This document shows, piece by piece, positions 62,673 through 64,000 of a stretch of DNA of 64,000 nucleotides; within the stretch, counting starts at the first letter, position 1, and each line of letters begins with the position of its first letter. The stretch spans positions 36,925,083 through 36,989,082 of the forward strand of contig OZ026835.1 of assembly GCA_964023205.1 (NCBI GenBank). The letters run 5' to 3'. The stretch comes from Lutraria lutraria (taxonomy: Eukaryota; Mollusca; Bivalvia; Venerida; Mactridae). Below the pieces are notes generated by a model that did not search any database, was not told the origin of the DNA, and saw nothing but the letters and a program-made list of their open reading frames with translations. Position numbers and translations under genes: made by a program.

Positions 62673-64000
62673 CTGTGAATGAATGCATTATTATAAATAA
62701 CCCAAAGATCAAAGAAAACCCAAACGATGACACCAATTGCCAAAAGTTGTCGACTATATCAACCAGGGCTGTGAATGTACAATAATTATATACATATATT
62801 GTATTATATTACTTTCTAAATCAAACGTTCGTTTCTGTATGGTATTATTTCAATTAATGCGTTCTGTTGCATTCATTTTTTGCGTTCCATTGATCTGTTA
62901 GCAACACAACAAGAAACTTATTTACTGAATTATCGATGAGCAACATTTTGTGTCAACGATCATTCTTAAACTTTATACGTCGCTACGAAAATTAAAGATG
63001 ATGAATGGTAAAGCGTTTGCAAAATGATTAAGTGTAAGCGGTGTAGAGATTTGACAGGCAAATCATTACCACTGGTTTAATCATACTCGGTCATAACTCG
63101 GTAAGTATACACACTCAAGAATATTATATTTTATGTAATTGCTGATATCCCCAATAACGATTTTAATAGTTTATTTAAGTCTACAATGCTTATTGCACTT
63201 ACTGAACAATGATATTATTGCAATGTAATTGTTTGTAATTATCATACATTATTCGGTTTACATTTAAACACTTCAGATTATGCTTTGACGAATTAAATGG
63301 TTTCATCCAGCAATTGTAAAACAGTTGTGCTAAACCTTAACAAAACTACATGTACTTGACTATACCATCTCAATTTCTTTCTTCACATGCCGCCTCAAGG
63401 GATTTAGACCAAGCTTTAACAGAACTATTGCCACCAAGTACTCAAAGAGCAAAATGCCTGGGTTTTGTGATTTGAAAATTTTTGGTGATTTGGTAAATGT
63501 TGCAAAATTAATGATACATAAAAAACAAACATTTTTGTGCGAAATTTCTCCTTCATTTCTCAAGGAATTTTTACCAAACTTTCATAGAACTGTTGTCATC
63601 AAGTTCACTAATACAATCGTCACACCGAACTGCGCGTCCTTACTGCGTCCTAAACTTTCAAATTGAGCAGGACGTCGAAGGTCGCATTGAGAACGCCAAT
63701 GATTTTTCTTAAATAAATCCAGATTTCGGTTACCCGTTACACTGGGACCGTGATCCCTGCGATATGTGTACGTACACGGCGTCCCTATCACGACCTTACC
63801 GCGACCTTGGCTTTTCTGCTGAGTTTGCACGGCGACCGTTCGACAGCCCCACTGCGTTCTTCGCGTTTCTACTACGACCCAAGGCGTCTAGGACGTTCGC
63901 ATGGCGACTGTGCGGCGTCCTCGCTACAATTATAAAAGTGCGCCCTTTTATAATACCCACATCACACTAGGGCCACGTTTGCACTACGTCCACCACGTTC
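62673..64000. other. Upstream flank of FMO copy B and a GC-richer end segment
   Basis: Up to about 63425 it is block B flank. From about 63600 composition shifts to GC-richer sequence with recurring CGACCTT, GGCGACC and GCGTCCT words and a hairpin TTATAAAAG...CCTTTTATAA near 63931-63955. It looks like a dispersed repeat running off the window; no gene supported. Confidence 0.5.

Larger units (their letters stand above)
57826..63425. repeat. Duplicated block B (partner 44097-50235)
   Basis: Direct tandem-type duplicate of block A, with diverged non-coding sequence and strongly conserved exons. It contains one MITE (60309-60420) absent from A. Confidence 0.85.

Overview
The window is eukaryotic nuclear DNA: AT-rich, intron-rich and full of short dispersed repeats. 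The gene content (a concentrative nucleoside transporter, a SETD4 lysine methyltransferase, two Tmm-like flavin monooxygenases) and the style of the repeats (a 162-bp tandem family headed by a GTCGAGCCC motif, tRNA-like SINEs, short fold-back elements) suggest a marine invertebrate, most likely a bivalve mollusc. The species call is inference. No prokaryotic operon, CRISPR array or true tRNA/rRNA gene was seen.

Layout. 1-2170: AT-rich, no gene seen. 2171-11624 (+): SLC28-type nucleoside transporter in 11 exons; every junction keeps frame and gives 592 codons from the chosen Met. Its introns carry a 162-bp tandem repeat, a SINE and small elements. 11625-14763: no gene; fold-backs and an E-box-like 16-bp minisatellite. 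14764-19602 (-): four-exon gene for a predicted type I membrane protein whose ectodomain is about 25 tandem 12-residue units built on DWYDTDSKSYSV. I recognise no family. 20989-26498 (+): seven-exon gene of unknown family with an N-myristoylation-type start and CRE-like sites just upstream. 26499-34574: mostly non-coding, with a decayed LINE reverse transcriptase and a 988-bp inverted-repeat element. 34575-40636 (+): complete SETD4 in eight exons, one intron with a GC donor. 40637-47071: non-coding, start of a duplicated block. 47072-49577 (-) and 59697-62656 (-): two four-exon flavin monooxygenases with identical exon lengths (160/168/685/343 nt, 451 aa), resembling bacterial trimethylamine monooxygenase. 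They sit in a directly repeated block (about 44.1-50.2 kb and 57.8-63.4 kb). Between them lie a large inverted dispersed repeat and a 49-bp minisatellite of about 78 copies (53.9-57.74 kb).

The genes do not look like one pathway. The points most worth a second look are the WYDTD-repeat membrane protein, the transporter with altered substrate-contact residues, the tandem Tmm-like monooxygenases with a changed substrate segment, and the unrecognised myristoylated protein. Several mobile-element insertions can be dated relative to the FMO duplication because the other copy preserves the empty site.

Exon coordinates were derived by hand from splice motifs, frame closure and family resemblance. 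No database search or transcript data were available.
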